A stretch of DNA of 64,000 nucleotides. It comes from Hyunsoonleella pacifica. Lineage in GTDB: Bacteria; Bacteroidota; Bacteroidia; Flavobacteriales; Flavobacteriaceae. The translations under genes were made by a program, and so were the position numbers. The number at the start of each line of letters is the position of its first letter. Within the stretch, counting starts at the first letter, position 1. Location of the stretch: contig NZ_SIRS01000003.1 of assembly GCF_004310335.1 (NCBI RefSeq), positions 248,001-312,000 on the forward strand, written 5' to 3'. Shown here piece after piece: positions 63,068-64,000 of the stretch. The notes under the pieces were generated by a model. The model made no database searches and was not told the origin of the DNA. It worked only from the letters and a program-made list of their open reading frames with translations.

Positions 63068-64000
63068 CTAAACAATATCTAAAACATCTTCTAAAGTTTG
63101 ATAGACCTTTTGTAATTGTGCATTTGTAATTACATAAGGCGGTTGAATATAAATGGTGTTGCCAAGGGGACGTAAAAAGATACCGCGATCCATAAAGAAT
63201 TTTAAAAGTTTATCTCGTAAATCGCCATAACGCTGCATTTTGGTGTTGAGGTCTAGGGCGAAAATAACACCTAAATGTCTTGTTGTTTTAACTTTTGGGT
63301 GGTTTTGAATACGTTTTTTAAAATCGGTATGAGATTTTATAATGTTTTGGATGTTATTTTGAATTTTAGCTGAAGTTAACAATTCTATACCTGCAATTGC
63401 GGCAGCACAAGCCACAGGATTTGCAGAGTAGGTGTGGCAATGAAAAAATCCTTTGGAGATATCTTCACTTAAAAATCCTTCATAAATATCCTGAGTACAC
63501 GAGGTAATGGCCATAGGTAATAAACCAGCAGTTAGAGCTTTACTTAAACAGATAATATCGGGCTTGGCTTCTAGATAGTCTGAGGCAAAATTTTTGCCTG
63601 TTTTCCCAAAACCTGTCATAACTTCATCAGCTATGGTAAGTATGTTTCGCGTTTTAAAAAAGTTTAAAATAGTATTTAGTCCATTAGCATCATGGGTTTT
63701 CATGCCTGCTGCTCCTTGAATTAGGGGTTCGTAGATAAAACCCGCTATTTTATGGTTAGAGACTAATGTTTTTAGTTGTTGTAAAATGCTATCTGTATTA
63801 CTGTCGTTTGGAACAGGTATACGTTTTACGTTTATTAAAAAATCTTCGAATGGACCATTATAAACCGAAAGTCCAGAAACGCTCATAGCTCCAAAGGTGT
63901 CGCCATGAAAACCATCTTCAAACGCTATGAATAGCGAGCGTTTTTCGTCTTTGTTAAAATAGTATTGCAATGCCATTTTAATACCCGCTTCTACCGCAGT
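63068..64000 (-). CDS. bioA: adenosylmethionine-8-amino-7-oxononanoate aminotransferase, C-terminal part
   Basis: The gene enters from the right edge; 311 codons are visible and the frame continues through 64000 as TAVEAGIKMALQYYF, so the internal ATG at 63976 is not the start. It is a class III PLP-dependent aminotransferase. Visible motifs are FEDGFHGDTFGAMSVSG, ADEVMTGFGKTGKNFASDYL (PLP-binding Asp) and CLSKALTAGLLPMAIT, which holds the Schiff-base lysine. It makes 7,8-diaminopelargonate in biotin synthesis. The C-terminal RGIFLRPLGNTIYIQPPYVI is typical of BioA. Confidence 0.92.
   Translation of the reverse strand, partial: TAVEAGIKMALQYYFNKDEKRSLFIAFEDGFHGDTFGAMSVSGLSVYNGPFEDFLINVKRIPVPNDSNTDSILQQLKTLVSNHKIAGFIYEPLIQGAAGMKTHDANGLNTILNFFKTRNILTIADEVMTGFGKTGKNFASDYLEAKPDIICLSKALTAGLLPMAITSCTQDIYEGFLSEDISKGFFHCHTYSANPVACAAAIAGIELLTSAKIQNNIQNIIKSHTDFKKRIQNHPKVKTTRHLGVIFALDLNTKMQRYGDLRDKLLKFFMDRGIFLRPLGNTIYIQPPYVITNAQLQKVYQTLEDVLDIV

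Noticed and set aside
1-64000. CRISPR array, prophage, integrase or transposase
   Set aside because: I saw no regularly spaced repeats, phage structural genes or recombinase motifs in any frame that I read; the insertions noted have no such gene with them.

Overview
The window is a chromosomal segment of an aerobic, probably gliding and marine, member of the Flavobacteriaceae (Bacteroidota). Several lines of sequence evidence support this. It is AT-rich. It carries SprA, a RemB-like protein, a PorP/SprF-like protein and a T9SS type-B cargo protein. It has an alternative complex III (ActABCDEF) joined to cox genes, and promoters of the TTG-N19/20-TAnnTTTG form. I see 45 protein genes (the first and last cut by the window edges) and one tRNA. 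Nearly everything is on the minus strand, so most operons read from high to low coordinates. I see no prophage, transposase or CRISPR array.

Layout from left to right. 1-2431: the start of an ABC-transporter ATPase gene, then a small CxxC membrane protein, a DUF420 (CtaM-like) protein, a Sco copper chaperone and a Sco-like membrane protein. 2531-5678: ctaB, two subunit III genes and a subunit IV gene of cytochrome oxidase, ended by a hairpin. 5799-6656: a secreted metallo-beta-lactamase-fold hydrolase. 6762-10814: RemB-like outer-membrane protein and two TonB paralogues. 10877-22101: vanZ-like, gcvH, sprA (2,417 codons), ruvA and maeB. 22205-30389: a sucrose-utilisation island (GH13 sucrose phosphorylase, PfkB fructokinase, MFS sugar transporter, secreted glutaredoxin, TonB-dependent receptor, divergent LacI regulator with paired operators). 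30386-32409: queG and ruvB. 32586-40172: an adhesin / PorP-SprF / OmpA module. 40394-52116: coxA, coxB and actF to actA, the quinol-to-oxygen respiratory operon. 52340-57295: a SPOR protein and the infB-nusA-rimP operon. 57683-57755: tRNA-Gln. 57964-62027: a DUF2723 membrane protein and a polysaccharide deacetylase. 62238-62831: an isolated HTH membrane protein. 63068-64000: partial bioA.

How the genes work together. ActABCDEF oxidises menaquinol and passes electrons to the caa3-type oxidase (CoxA/B here, subunits III/IV and the assembly factors CtaB, Sco and DUF420 about 36 kb away). The two TonB proteins can energise TonB-dependent receptors such as the one in the sucrose island. SprA is the T9SS outer-membrane translocon and exports cargo such as the large adhesin, which is paired with its own PorP/SprF-type partner.

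The most notable structural signal is the edge of the sucrose island. The last 14 codons of queG exist twice: intact at 30386 and as a diverged orphan fragment at 22156-22200, beside maeB. This frames the island as an insertion between maeB and queG. Other points are a 34-bp perfect palindrome inserted in frame in a deacetylase gene, a GC-rich repeat inserted in frame at the start of queG, a TonB-C-like domain at the N-terminus of the RemB-like barrel, a helix-hairpin-helix tail on ActC, and an attenuator-like hairpin in the rimP leader. I did not find a clearly new multi-gene system. The island junction and the in-frame repeats are the best leads.
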